Part shown: positions 1 through 8,695 of the stretch, piece after piece | How positions within the stretch are numbered: position 1 is the first letter of the stretch | Layout of the letters: each line of letters starts with the position of its first letter | Assembly (NCBI GenBank): GCA_018401415.1 | Contig: JAGYKV010000010.1 | Span: 62,001-126,000, forward strand | DNA: 64,000 nucleotides | Source: Candidatus Nanopelagicales bacterium | GTDB lineage: Bacteria > Actinomycetota > Actinomycetes > S36-B12 | Direction: 5' to 3' | Position numbers and translations under genes: made by a program | The notes under the pieces: model-generated | What the model was told of the DNA's origin: nothing | What the model saw: only the letters and a program-made list of their open reading frames with translations | Database searches by the model: none

Positions 1-90
1 CTGATTCACAATCACGACAGTGCGGGAGAGAAGTAAAAGCAAAACTCCCAGTCCAACAACTATTCCAATTACAAGACCGATGAGATCCAT
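1..90 (-). CDS. SPFH/stomatin-like membrane protein (N-terminus only)
   Basis: Only the first 30 codons are visible; the gene runs off the left edge. The peptide starts MDLIGLVIGIVVG, is a single hydrophobic helix, and ends SRTVVIVNQ, as at the start of SPFH/band-7 proteins, which scaffold membrane microdomains. An AGGAG ribosome site lies just upstream of the ATG. The gene upstream is NfeD-like, and NfeD and SPFH proteins are known to be encoded together, which supports the call. Confidence 0.6.
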   Translation of the reverse strand, partial: MDLIGLVIGIVVGLGVLLLLLSRTVVIVNQ

Positions 91-109
91 TAGTACTCCT
101 TTAAATTAA

Positions 110-544
110 TTAGTCAATTGGGAAAACAAGTGCTGTTGCGCCATCTATGCGAGAAACAGAAACGCGAGTGTTTTGATCAACTGGTTCACTGGTGACATCT
201 GAATCCAGGCGAGCACTCCAGATTTCGCCTTTGAGTCTGATTTGACCCGATTCGGTAGTAATACCCGTTAACGCCAATGCTTCCGAACCAGGAAGTGCAT
301 CTACTCCCGTGCGCATGGGAAGTGGCAACCGAGTGAAGTGACGCACGGCGAAAGGACGAACCAGAAGAATGCCGGCCACCGTGACGCCGCCCATGGTGAG
401 AGCTTGGACAAGTGGCGGAGCGCCAACGGCTCCCACCCCCAAACCCGCAAGAGCTCCCACGGAGACGAGGGCGAAATACAGGGTCCCGGTCAGCATTTCG
501 ACGCCCAGAGCCACCGCAGCGATCACACCCCACAACCAGAGCAT
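110..544 (-). CDS. NfeD-like membrane protein
   Basis: A 144-residue protein with about three to four hydrophobic helices in the first 80 residues and a small C-terminal beta domain (residues ~90-144, with GEIWSARLDSD and VSRIDGATALVFP). This is the short NfeD form (NfeD1b with OB-fold), which partners SPFH/stomatin proteins in the membrane. The ATG at 544 is chosen over a longer frame because GGAGGT sits just before it. It is probably co-transcribed with the SPFH gene 20 bp downstream. Confidence 0.8.
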   Translation of the reverse strand: MLWLWGVIAAVALGVEMLTGTLYFALVSVGALAGLGVGAVGAPPLVQALTMGGVTVAGILLVRPFAVRHFTRLPLPMRTGVDALPGSEALALTGITTESGQIRLKGEIWSARLDSDVTSEPVDQNTRVSVSRIDGATALVFPID

Positions 545-666
545 GTGACCACCTCCCCTGACCCGAAAATCGATGCAACTTCGAGTTATTGAATGCACTC
601 TAACCCGAAAATCTCAACGGGGCATCGGCGCACATGGTTTTCCTCTGATCAGGCAATGGTGGGCGA

Positions 667-672
667 TAACCT
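667..672 (+). promoter_or_regulatory. -10 box of leaderless ung
   Basis: TAACCT followed by 6 nt and the GTG start of ung. No ribosome-binding site is present. Confidence 0.5.
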
Positions 673-678
673 GAGTCC

Positions 679-1353
679 GTGGCCACACCACTGGAGGAGC
701 TCGTTGATTCGACCTGGGTGGAAACCCTGGCCCCCCAGCGCGCACATCTCGGCAACGTGGATTCATTCCTGAATCGGGAAAAATCGGCCGGGCGCCCCTG
801 GCTTCCCGACCGTGAAGATGTTTTCCGGGCATTCACCCTCCCCATGGACCGGGTCAAAGTGGTGATTATTGGTCAGGATCCCTATCCCACGCCCGGACAC
901 GCGGTGGGGCTGTCCTTTTCGGTGGGATCCGGGGTGGCGCCCCCCCGCAGTCTGATCAATATTTATCGGGAACTCGCGGCCGATATGGGCTGCCCCCAGC
1001 CCCATTCAGGAGATCTCAGCGATTGGGCAGATCAAGGAGTTCTTCTCCTTAATCGGGTGCTCACCGTTGGATCCGGTCGGTCGGGAAGCCACCGAGGCCA
1101 AGGGTGGGAGCAATTCACCGAGGCTGCCGTGCAAGGACTTGCACACTTAACCCCACGCCCTCCGGTCTTCATTCTGTGGGGCAAAGATGCCCAATCCTGC
1201 CGAAAGCTATTGGGAGACGCGCCCGCGATCGAAAGTGCGCATCCGAGTCCATTATCTGCACATCGTGGGTTTTTCGGGTCACGACCGTTTAGCAGAGCGA
1301 ACGAGATTCTGCAGCAGCGAGATCAGGTGCCCATCAGGTGGTGCGTTCAGTAG
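679..1353 (+). CDS. ung: Uracil-DNA glycosylase, family 1
   Basis: 224 residues. The enzyme removes uracil from DNA to start base excision repair. The water-activating motif GQDPYP is at residues ~64-69, and the C-terminal minor-groove loop reads HPSPLSAHRGFFGSRPFS; both are diagnostic for family 1 UDG. Length is normal. The GTG start lies 6 nt after a TAACCT box, so the mRNA is probably leaderless. The 3' end overlaps the convergent DUF3817 gene by 20 bp. Confidence 0.95.
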   Translation: MATPLEELVDSTWVETLAPQRAHLGNVDSFLNREKSAGRPWLPDREDVFRAFTLPMDRVKVVIIGQDPYPTPGHAVGLSFSVGSGVAPPRSLINIYRELAADMGCPQPHSGDLSDWADQGVLLLNRVLTVGSGRSGSHRGQGWEQFTEAAVQGLAHLTPRPPVFILWGKDAQSCRKLLGDAPAIESAHPSPLSAHRGFFGSRPFSRANEILQQRDQVPIRWCVQ

Positions 1354-1684
1354 CTAACTCTTCGCGATTTCGAACATAACGGTGCATTACATAGTCCGCA
1401 TAAAAAGAGGCAAAGGGAATGGTGCCCGCAAGCAGCAGTGCCACTGTTTTAACAATCGGGAATCGAAGAAGGAACGCTAGGTTCACCGCAGCAATTAAGT
1501 AGGCAAAGTACAACCACCCGTGCGCCAGCCACAGCAGACTGTACAAACTGGGTTTGCCGCCCTCAGATGAGTAATCCCAAAAAAGGTAGCCCAATGCTGC
1601 CCATACGGAAGCAATAGCGAGGACAACACCGGTAACCCAGGCCATGATCCGGAACGCGAGAAGTGCTGTGTTGATTCGGTTCAC
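1334..1684 (-). CDS. DUF3817 integral membrane protein
   Basis: 116 residues with three predicted transmembrane helices and the family pattern HGWLYFAYLIAAVNLA. DUF3817 proteins are small actinobacterial membrane proteins of unknown function. The GTG start is 6 nt from a TAGGGT box on the minus strand, which indicates a leaderless transcript. It converges with ung and overlaps its end. Confidence 0.85.
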   Translation of the reverse strand: MNRINTALLAFRIMAWVTGVVLAIASVWAALGYLFWDYSSEGGKPSLYSLLWLAHGWLYFAYLIAAVNLAFLLRFPIVKTVALLLAGTIPFASFYADYVMHRYVRNREELATERTT

Positions 1685-1690
1685 GCTATG

Positions 1691-1696
1691 ACCCTA
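1691..1696 (-). promoter_or_regulatory. -10 box of leaderless DUF3817 gene
   Basis: TAGGGT on the minus strand, 6 nt before the GTG start. Confidence 0.5.
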
Positions 1697-1702
1697 CCTA
1701 GT

Positions 1703-2607
1703 TCACAACTCATGCGCGAACGGTGGCTGAGCACCGGGCTTTTGGCAGGTGAGTCCGGCTACCTGTATCCCAAATCGAGCTGCAGCCTCCACTTTTTCCA
1801 TGTCCCGACAGTCGATTCGCATCCAGTCCTTTTGCGCCCAATAGGCGAGGAATCCTCCGCTAAAGGCATCTCCCGCCCCTACGGTGTCTACCACCGTGAT
1901 CGCAGGAACATCGATGACACGCTCTGATCCTTGAACATAAATGTGCACTGACTTAGAACCGTCGGTGAAGAGAACTGTCACATTGTGAGAGTTGTGGAGT
2001 AACCGTGCAGATTCAGTCGAATCCAGATGTGGAAACAAAAATTCGAGATCGTCGCCGCTTACTTTGACCAGATCCGCTCGGGGCAGTGCATGCTGCAGAG
2101 TCTGCGCAAATGGTGTGGAGTCCGTCATGACGTCCGGTCGAGCATTGGGATCGAGCATTAAAATCTGATGGTCACTCATGGAATCGATAACGCTGCAGAC
2201 TGCTTGCGCAAGTGGGGACAGCACAAATGCAAGAGTGCCAACGTGCAGGGCGCGAGCCTGCGGATCAAATGCACGTAACGCCTGTTCAGAGGTCACCGAA
2301 CTTGCAGCGGTTCCGTTGATGAGGAACCGGTAGGTGGCTGCACCAGAGTCATCTAGTGAAGCGAGTGCCACCGCCGATGGCTCAGACATGGGTTGCTCAA
2401 TACCGAGTATCACGCCGTCAGACACAAGTTCTCGAGTGATTCGCCTACCGAATGAATCCTGAGAAACGCCGCCAACAAACATGGCGTGCTCGCCCAGTCG
2501 AGCAATGGTGCGGGCGGTATTCAGTGGGGCACCCCCACAACGGAACTCACTTCTCCCCGTCGATCAATAATGATGTCGATCAATGCTTCACCCATGACTT
2601 GGATCAC
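1703..2607 (-). pseudogene. PfkB-family sugar kinase (fructokinase-like), frameshifted
   Basis: The reading frame from 2482 to 1703 encodes most of a ribokinase/fructokinase fold ending with the catalytic motif DTVGAGDAFSGGF. The expected N-terminus (VIQVMGEALIDIIID...VVGG) lies upstream in another frame, starting at GTG 2607 or ATG 2595. The frames join cleanly if one G is added to a five-base run (C run on the plus strand, 2532-2536). The family phosphorylates a sugar with ATP. The single-base loss may be a sequencing error or real inactivation. Confidence 0.75.
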
Positions 2608-2629
2608 GGGCTAACGTTACTCACCGGTG

Positions 2630-3370
2630 TTATTGAACTTCTGAGTCTTCCCGCCCAGAAACCACAATCCAGCGGAAATACAACACGATGGCGAATAGGG
2701 CAAAGATCCACCACTGAATTGCGTAGAAGAAATTTTGGAGAGGGAAAGCCACATTGGATGTGGAAATAGTGGGTGGGACCGGGGTCGGATTCGCAACACC
2801 CTGCGGCTCCTGGGTGGTCAGAACAACGAATCCTGAAGCCAGGGGTTTACCCCAAATTTCACTTAATTCCTCGGAATCGATCACAACAACACCTGATTGC
2901 CCGGAGACCGCACCTTCATAAAAAGCTTCACTTGGTTGCAGGATGCCCCCTATCACCACGGGTTCAGCTGGCGTCAAGTACTCCGCTGCCGTCGGCACCC
3001 ACCCGCGCAGTACTGCAATTCGAAGGCCGGAATCCACCACAAATTCCGACACCACCCACTCACCCACCCGTGCGCTCGGCTGACCATTCTCCAAACGATT
3101 GGTCACCCGAACCTGATTCGCAGGGACGTACCTACCCGCAGCGGTGACCGCCCTTCCAAAATCCTCGGGGTTGAGTTCCTCTCCTACGATTTCGGAAACT
3201 GGGACTGCCTGCTCGGATGCAGCTCGCTCGGCGTTGAGAATATTCTGGGTACGGTCCCATTGCCATTTGCCCAGAAAGAAAAACAGTACGCACACACCGA
3301 TTAAGGCCGCCAGCGCGAGAATGTGCGTTGGCTTTCGAACTTCAGTAAATACATTACCCTTTCGGGTCAT
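2630..3370 (-). CDS. SURF1 family cytochrome c oxidase assembly protein
   Basis: About 246 residues with a transmembrane helix near the N-terminus followed by GKWQWDR, a large extracytoplasmic domain, and a second helix at the C-terminus (FFYAIQWWIFALFAIV). This two-helix layout and the W-R signature are typical of SURF1, which helps assemble heme-copper oxidase. The ATG at 3370 overlaps the end of the upstream gene by 17 bp; a longer start at 3397 is also open. Confidence 0.88.
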   Translation of the reverse strand: MTRKGNVFTEVRKPTHILALAALIGVCVLFFFLGKWQWDRTQNILNAERAASEQAVPVSEIVGEELNPEDFGRAVTAAGRYVPANQVRVTNRLENGQPSARVGEWVVSEFVVDSGLRIAVLRGWVPTAAEYLTPAEPVVIGGILQPSEAFYEGAVSGQSGVVVIDSEELSEIWGKPLASGFVVLTTQEPQGVANPTPVPPTISTSNVAFPLQNFFYAIQWWIFALFAIVLYFRWIVVSGREDSEVQ

Positions 3371-3620
3371 GGGGTTCTTCAGATTCCGCTGTATCAAAAC
3401 TCACATCAGTTGACTGTTCCTCGAGTTCAGCAATTTCATTGAGCTCCGCATTTACTCGAGCTTCATTCTTTCCAGCCGGCAATTCCTTGTCGATCTTTTT
3501 CACCTGTCGATTCATGTTGAGCCACAACAAGACCACCGCGATTCCCACCAGGAGTACAAAAAGACCGGTGATGGGTCCTGCTCCATCGATGATTGACTGG
3601 AGGTCTGGCTCACTTTCCAT
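3354..3620 (-). CDS. Small single-pass membrane protein
   Basis: 88 residues: a short N-terminus, one transmembrane helix at ~15-35, then a charged tail rich in Glu and Lys. The ATG at 3620 is preceded by AAAGGAAC. It overlaps mca upstream and SURF1 downstream, so the three genes look like one transcript. I do not recognise the family. Confidence 0.7.
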   Translation of the reverse strand: MESEPDLQSIIDGAGPITGLFVLLVGIAVVLLWLNMNRQVKKIDKELPAGKNEARVNAELNEIAELEEQSTDVSFDTAESEEPHDPKG

Positions 3621-4497
3621 GGTGTTCCTTTCGGATTCCCGCAAACAAGTCTGTTTCCAACTTCGTGGTCTCAACGTAGCTGAGAGCTAATTCAAAGTCT
3701 TCGGTCGGCCATGCTTCAATCTGAAGTTCGAGCGGAACGGCAAACCACCGACCATCCGGTTCAATCTGAGTTGCATGTGCCTTCAAGGCGGCATCGCGTA
3801 TGTGAAAAAAGTCTGCAGCATGCACTTTGGTTGTGATTCGCTCAGCATCTTCTGGTTTGTCTTGCCAGTTTTCCAACCACTCCGCAAAAGGCGACTCGAT
3901 ACCTTCGGATAGCAATAGGTCATGCAAAGCAATGACCCGCTCCTTGTGAAATTGCTGGTTGTAATACACCTTGCTCACTTGATGGGCCGGACCGAACTCT
4001 GGAAATAGTTTCGGGTCTGCCGCTTGATCAACGGCAGCCATGGTGATGACATGTGTGTGAATGTGATCCGGGTGCGGGTACCCACCGTTTTCGTCATAGG
4101 TGGTCACAACCTGCGGTTGGAACTCGCGAATCAGTTTGACCAGCGGTGGAACACTCACGTCAAGGGGCACCAGTGCAAATGCGTCGGAGGGCAATGGCTC
4201 ACCCTCAGCGAAGCCGGAATCAATAAATCCCAGCCATTCATGCCTGACACCGAGGATTTTGGCTGCCTCCGCCATCTCTCGGCGCCGCACCTCGAGGATC
4301 CCGAGTTGCTCAACGAGTTCCTGTGCCGAAGCATTGAGGACGTCACCACGCTCTCCACCCGTGCAGGTCACCACCATGACCTCAACTCCCTCGTGAACAT
4401 ATTTCGCAGTCACCGCCGCACCCTTACTGGATTCGTCATCGGGGTGGGCGTGAACCGCCATCAGGCGCAGTGACTTGGAATTGGCAGAGTCAGGCAT
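3610..4497 (-). CDS. mca: Mycothiol S-conjugate amidase
   Basis: 295 residues of the LmbE/PIG-L deacetylase fold. Mca cleaves mycothiol S-conjugates so the mercapturic acid can be exported, detoxifying electrophiles. Zinc-binding motifs HPDDE (residues ~18-22) and HPDH in GGYPHPDHIHTH are present, and length fits Mca. The near relative MshB (GlcNAc-Ins deacetylase) is the main alternative, but the QFHKERV-type middle and the place next to DUF4307 and greA favour Mca. Mycothiol chemistry marks the host as an actinobacterium. Confidence 0.9.
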   Translation of the reverse strand: MPDSANSKSLRLMAVHAHPDDESSKGAAVTAKYVHEGVEVMVVTCTGGERGDVLNASAQELVEQLGILEVRRREMAEAAKILGVRHEWLGFIDSGFAEGEPLPSDAFALVPLDVSVPPLVKLIREFQPQVVTTYDENGGYPHPDHIHTHVITMAAVDQAADPKLFPEFGPAHQVSKVYYNQQFHKERVIALHDLLLSEGIESPFAEWLENWQDKPEDAERITTKVHAADFFHIRDAALKAHATQIEPDGRWFAVPLELQIEAWPTEDFELALSYVETTKLETDLFAGIRKEHHGK

Positions 4498-4518
4498 CCA
4501 TTAATTCTGTCACCTCAC

Positions 4519-4524
4519 TAGTCT
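4519..4524 (+). promoter_or_regulatory. -10 box of leaderless DUF4307 gene
   Basis: TAGTCT followed by 6 nt and the ATG. Confidence 0.5.
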
Positions 4525-4530
4525 GAAACC

Positions 4531-5007
4531 ATGCCGAGTCCCTTCCGCAAGGATCAACTCACTCCTGCCATGCAGGTGAGATACGGATTTGACAAAGGCC
4601 ACACAACGCGCAATGTGGTCGTCATTGGGGTAATTACAGTTTTTTCCGCGATCTTGGCTTTCGTTGTGGTGTCACTCGCTCAGAATAATATTCAATTTCG
4701 GCTACTCGCGTGGAATGACTTTCCACCCGACCGAGTGGACATCACATTTGAGGTTCGCAAACCCGAGGATCTCGCAGTGGTGTGTGTGGTGAGAGCCCAA
4801 GACCGCAACAGAATTGATCTCGGTTACCAGGAAATTGAGATTCCCTCTGGATCCTCCTTCCAACAAATCACCTATCAGCTGCGTACGCTCGCTCCGGCAT
4901 TCACCGCCGAGTTACTCACCTGCGTGGCCCAAGGCGAAGTGACTCGTGTGCCCGGCCCCCAGTTCCCCGCAGGGGTTGCACCCCCCGCACAGCCCTGGTC
5001 CAATTAG
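4531..5007 (+). CDS. DUF4307 membrane protein
   Basis: 158 residues with one transmembrane helix at ~30-52 and an extracytoplasmic domain containing VDITFEVRKPEDLAVVCVVRA, the usual DUF4307 core. Function is unknown. In actinobacteria it commonly sits between mca and greA, exactly as here. Leaderless start. Confidence 0.85.
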   Translation: MPSPFRKDQLTPAMQVRYGFDKGHTTRNVVVIGVITVFSAILAFVVVSLAQNNIQFRLLAWNDFPPDRVDITFEVRKPEDLAVVCVVRAQDRNRIDLGYQEIEIPSGSSFQQITYQLRTLAPAFTAELLTCVAQGEVTRVPGPQFPAGVAPPAQPWSN

Positions 5008-5032
5008 TCACGTCGAAATAGTCAATCCGTAT

Positions 5033-5038
5033 TAGAGT
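5033..5038 (+). promoter_or_regulatory. -10 box of leaderless greA
   Basis: TAGAGT followed by 7 nt and the ATG. Confidence 0.45.
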
Positions 5039-5045
5039 CTTCTCC

Positions 5046-5528
5046 ATGACGGAAGTAACGTGGCTTACCCAAGAAGCCCATGATCGCCTCACTGCCGAGT
5101 TGGCCGATCGCGAAGGGCCTAAGCGAGTAGAGATCACCAAACGAATTGAAGCGGCCCGTGAAGAGGGCGACCTCAAAGAGAACGGTGGTTATCACGCCGC
5201 CCGCGAAGAGCAGGGGAAGAATGAAGCTCGGGTGCGCCAATTACGACAGCTTCTTGAATCTGCTCAAATCGGCGCTCCCGAGGCTGCCGATGGCGTGGTG
5301 TCTCACGGGAAAGTGATCACGGTAAGGCTGGTCAACTTTGACGAAGAAGAAACTTTCTTGCTCGGATCGCGTGAAGAAGCAGCTCACGCTTCAGTAGATG
5401 TCTACTCGCCTACTTCGCCGCTGGGTGCTGCCGTGTTGGGGAAGAAAATCGGGGACTCCACCAGTTACGTATTGGCAAATGGCAAAGAAATGCAAGTAGA
5501 AATTCTCAAGGTTGAGGACTACGTCTAG
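5046..5528 (+). CDS. greA: Transcription elongation factor GreA
   Basis: 160 residues. GreA enters the secondary channel of RNA polymerase and stimulates cleavage of backtracked RNA. The N-terminal coiled coil (~residues 8-75) carries the acidic loop region EEGDLKENGGYHAAREEQ, and the C-terminal FKBP-like domain has GDSTSYVLANGKEMQVEILKV split over its last 30 residues. Length is normal. Confidence 0.95.
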   Translation: MTEVTWLTQEAHDRLTAELADREGPKRVEITKRIEAAREEGDLKENGGYHAAREEQGKNEARVRQLRQLLESAQIGAPEAADGVVSHGKVITVRLVNFDEEETFLLGSREEAAHASVDVYSPTSPLGAAVLGKKIGDSTSYVLANGKEMQVEILKVEDYV

Positions 5529-5559
5529 AAAAATCTACGAAGTTCACTCTTCTTCGGAT

Positions 5560-6450
5560 TTAGCGCCTGCTCGCCCGCCGATACTTTCGCACAGCAAGCG
5601 GGGCGAAAATCGCAATGGTTATTCCACATGTCAGGATCGTGTACAGAATCGGATTATTCAATGACCAATAACCCGTTTCCGCACCCGGCGGGTATCCGGT
5701 CGGGTTACCAAATAACTCTCGCGTAGCCAGCACAAGCGAAGAGATCGGGTTATAGGCCGCAAATACTTTGAGAAACCCAGGGAGTCCGTCAAGTGGAACA
5801 AAAGCATTTGACAGAAAAGTTAAGGGGAAAATCCAAATAAGACCGGCGGTATTAGCCGTTTCCGTGTTGGGCACCGACAATCCAATATATGCACCCACCC
5901 AGGTGACCGTGTAAGCAAACAGCAGCAATAGAAGGTACGCGTAAACGGCATTGAGTATGCCAGCGTCAATTCTCCAACCGACGATGTAACCCGTGATACT
6001 CAAGACGGTGAGCACCAAAATCTGTCGCAGGGCATTTGCAAAGGTGTTACCTATCAGCGCTGCGGATTGCGACATGGGCAATGCACGATAGCGATCAATA
6101 ATTCCCTTTTGCATGGCTTCGGCTAAACCAACAGTGCTGGCCGCTGCGGCGAACGCCACCGTTTGTCCGAAAATACCCGGCATGAGGTACTGGCGGTACA
6201 GACTCGCGTCGGCGGCCGTGCCCGGCTCCGCCCCCGGAATGGGAATAGCTCCGCCAAAAACATAAGCAAAAAGGAGAACAAAAATTACCGGTTGAATAAG
6301 TTGGAAAAATATTGCCTCGGGAATGCGGAATGAAGCGAGAATCGTGGAGCGGGCAATAACAATCGAGTCATGCAGGGTCCATCCCAGTAAGGGACGTTTC
6401 ATGGCCTCAGGCGTTGAGGTGCTCAGTGGTGGCTGCAATTGGCTGGTCAC
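5560..6450 (-). CDS. ABC-2 type exporter permease (DrrB-like)
   Basis: 296 residues with six predicted membrane helices and the ABC-2 signature in the C-terminal half (FPLTFLSNAFVPLDGLPGFL, then NPISS). It overlaps the ATPase gene by 4 bp, so the two are translationally coupled and form a DrrAB-type exporter, the family that includes antibiotic and lipid exporters. The substrate cannot be told. Confidence 0.9.
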   Translation of the reverse strand: MTSQLQPPLSTSTPEAMKRPLLGWTLHDSIVIARSTILASFRIPEAIFFQLIQPVIFVLLFAYVFGGAIPIPGAEPGTAADASLYRQYLMPGIFGQTVAFAAAASTVGLAEAMQKGIIDRYRALPMSQSAALIGNTFANALRQILVLTVLSITGYIVGWRIDAGILNAVYAYLLLLLFAYTVTWVGAYIGLSVPNTETANTAGLIWIFPLTFLSNAFVPLDGLPGFLKVFAAYNPISSLVLATRELFGNPTGYPPGAETGYWSLNNPILYTILTCGITIAIFAPLAVRKYRRASRR

Positions 6451-7436
6451 CTGCGACCCCTTCTCCCGCGACTTTTGGCTGGTGTCAACGTTTCATCTTC
6501 CGCGCCGTGCCCGGTGAGAGCTAAGAAGACATCGTCGAGTGTTGGTCGGCGCAGAGCTATGTCTGCAATTTCAATATTCGAATTGTCAAGGGTTCTAATG
6601 GCATCGACAAGAATTGTTGATCCTCCGCTCACCGGACCGGAAATAGTTGATTCCGTTACGAGTGATTCACCACCAAAAACAGGTGCGAGTGCCAATTGGG
6701 CATGGATAATTTTACCGGGATCGACAACCGTGACCTCTAATCGATCTCCACCAATTTGATCCTTGAGTTTTTCAGCAGTGCCGTGGGCAATTACCCGACC
6801 ATGGTCAATCACCACAATGTCATTGGCCAGTTTGTCTGCCTCTTCCAAATATTGCGTTGTGAGCAATACCGTTGTTCCTTCTGCCACCAGACTCTCGATT
6901 ACCCCCCACAGGCCAAGCCGCGACCGCGGATCCAGCCCGGTAGTGGGTTCATCGAGGAAAAGAATGCTCGGTTTGGCAATCAGACTGGATGCGAGATCTA
7001 ATCGCCTGCGCATGCCGCCCGAGTACGTTTTTGCTGGTCGATCTGCTGCTTCAACGAGATCAAACCATTCGAGCAACTCCTCAGATCGTTCCCTCACATA
7101 GCCCGGTGTGAGGTGATAAAGGTCGCCAAACATTTTAAGGTTCTCGCGACCGGTGAGGAATTCATCGACCGCTGCATATTGGCCGGTCAGGCCAATGCTG
7201 TGCCGAACCTGATCGGATTGCTTGACCACATCAAAACCATTGACATACGCCACGCCCTCTGTCGCCTTGAGCAATGTGGCCAAAATGCGAACCGTCGTTG
7301 TCTTGCCTGACCCGTTGGGCCCCAATAGTCCAACCACCTGCCCCCGAGGAACCACCAGGTCAAGGCCATCGAGCGCACGAACCTCACCGAAAGTCTTGAC
7401 TAATCCCTCTGCATGAACTGCATCGTCTTTAGCCAT
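6447..7436 (-). CDS. ABC exporter ATP-binding protein (DrrA-like)
   Basis: 329 residues. Walker A GPNGSGKT at 39-46, signature YSGGMRRR, and Walker B ILFLDEPTTGLDPRSR are all intact. The ~80-residue C-terminal extension is typical of DrrA-type ATPases. Leaderless start (TAGGCT, 6 nt, ATG). Partner of the permease directly downstream. Confidence 0.92.
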   Translation of the reverse strand: MAKDDAVHAEGLVKTFGEVRALDGLDLVVPRGQVVGLLGPNGSGKTTTVRILATLLKATEGVAYVNGFDVVKQSDQVRHSIGLTGQYAAVDEFLTGRENLKMFGDLYHLTPGYVRERSEELLEWFDLVEAADRPAKTYSGGMRRRLDLASSLIAKPSILFLDEPTTGLDPRSRLGLWGVIESLVAEGTTVLLTTQYLEEADKLANDIVVIDHGRVIAHGTAEKLKDQIGGDRLEVTVVDPGKIIHAQLALAPVFGGESLVTESTISGPVSGGSTILVDAIRTLDNSNIEIADIALRRPTLDDVFLALTGHGAEDETLTPAKSRGRRGRR

Positions 7437-7442
7437 GCGCGG

Positions 7443-7448
7443 AGCCTA
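7443..7448 (-). promoter_or_regulatory. -10 box of leaderless DrrA-like gene
   Basis: TAGGCT on the minus strand, 6 nt before the ATG. Confidence 0.5.
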
Positions 7449-7451
7449 GCG

Positions 7452-8663
7452 TTACAACTCAGTCACCTCGAAGCCTTGCTCTCGGATTGCGGCGAGCAGT
7501 GCATCTGCATGAGTACGCCCGCGAGTTTCCACCTGCAGATCGATTTCAACTTCGTGCACACCCAGTTTGGGATCAATTCGATTGTGATCTACCTCGACAA
7601 CGTTTGCAGACATTTCTTGGACAACTCGCAGGAGTGAGACCAGACTGCCCGGGGAATCGGGTACCTGCACTCGAAGGGTGAGGTAACGACCACCAGCAGC
7701 CATGCCATGGCGAATAATCCGCAGAAGAAGTAGTGAATCAACGTTGCCACCGGACAGCACAACGGCAACTGGCGGAGCGAAATGGGTCGGGTCAGCCATG
7801 ACGGCGGCCGTTGCTGCCGCACCAGCCGGTTCCACGACCATTTTTGCCCGCTCGAGTACAGACAGTGCGGCGTAGGAGAGCTCGTCTTCACTGACCGTGA
7901 TGATTTCGTCTACATGTTCTTGCACAATGGCAAATGGAATATCCCCCGGACGACCGACTGCGATTCCATCGGCCATGGTCGACATGGTGGCAAGCGCAAT
8001 TGGTGTACCTGCCGCAAGCGACTGTGGATAGGCAGCGGCCTCTTCGGCTTGAACACCAATTACTTTGACATCGGGTCGCATGGACTTAATTGCTAATGCG
8101 ACACCAGCCAAAAGTCCCCCGCCACCGGTACATACAACAACAGTCTTCACATTGGGGATCTTCTCAATAATTTCAAGCCCGAGAGTTCCCTGCCCTGCAA
8201 CAATGTCATTGTGATTGAACGGATGAATCAGGATTGCACCGGTGCGATCGGAAAATTCCTGGGCGGCCGTGAGCGCATCATCTATTGTTGAACCAAAGAA
8301 TTCGACGTTGGCTCCATACCCTTTTGTGGCTTCTACTTTTGGGATAGTGGCACCGATTGGCATAAAGACCGTGGATTTAATACCCAAAACCTGAGCGGCT
8401 AATGCAACACCTTGGGCGTGGTTACCCGCGCTTGCCGCCACGACACCTTGGGATTTTTCCTCCGGTGTCAGCCGCGATAACCGATTAAATGCTCCGCGAA
8501 TTTTGAAGGAGCCCGCTCGCTGCAAATTCTCGGGAATCAGAAAAACCGGCCCGCCCACCAACTCACTGAGCCACCGAGCATTCGCGATCGGTATTTGATT
8601 GACCACGCCTGCCACTGCTTGGCGCGCCAACTCAATATCGGAAAGGGTTACCTTGTCGGTCAC
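7452..8663 (-). CDS. ilvA: Threonine dehydratase with C-terminal ACT domain
   Basis: 403 residues from the GTG at 8663. The PLP enzyme converts threonine to 2-oxobutanoate, the first step of isoleucine synthesis. The PLP lysine is in SFKIRGAFNR, the phosphate-binding loop is CTGGGGLLAG, and an ACT domain occupies the last ~75 residues (LTLRVQVPDSPGSL). A longer open frame to 8834 is rejected because it overlaps the upstream gene and lacks family similarity. Confidence 0.92.
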   Translation of the reverse strand: MTDKVTLSDIELARQAVAGVVNQIPIANARWLSELVGGPVFLIPENLQRAGSFKIRGAFNRLSRLTPEEKSQGVVAASAGNHAQGVALAAQVLGIKSTVFMPIGATIPKVEATKGYGANVEFFGSTIDDALTAAQEFSDRTGAILIHPFNHNDIVAGQGTLGLEIIEKIPNVKTVVVCTGGGGLLAGVALAIKSMRPDVKVIGVQAEEAAAYPQSLAAGTPIALATMSTMADGIAVGRPGDIPFAIVQEHVDEIITVSEDELSYAALSVLERAKMVVEPAGAAATAAVMADPTHFAPPVAVVLSGGNVDSLLLLRIIRHGMAAGGRYLTLRVQVPDSPGSLVSLLRVVQEMSANVVEVDHNRIDPKLGVHEVEIDLQVETRGRTHADALLAAIREQGFEVTEL

Positions 8664-8695
8664 CGCCGAATCATGGCAGGTGGAGTGGCATTTGG

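Noticed and set aside
4024-4473. Plus-strand ORF opposite mca
   Set aside because: It is a shadow frame of a strongly recognised gene, with no ribosome site or family match.
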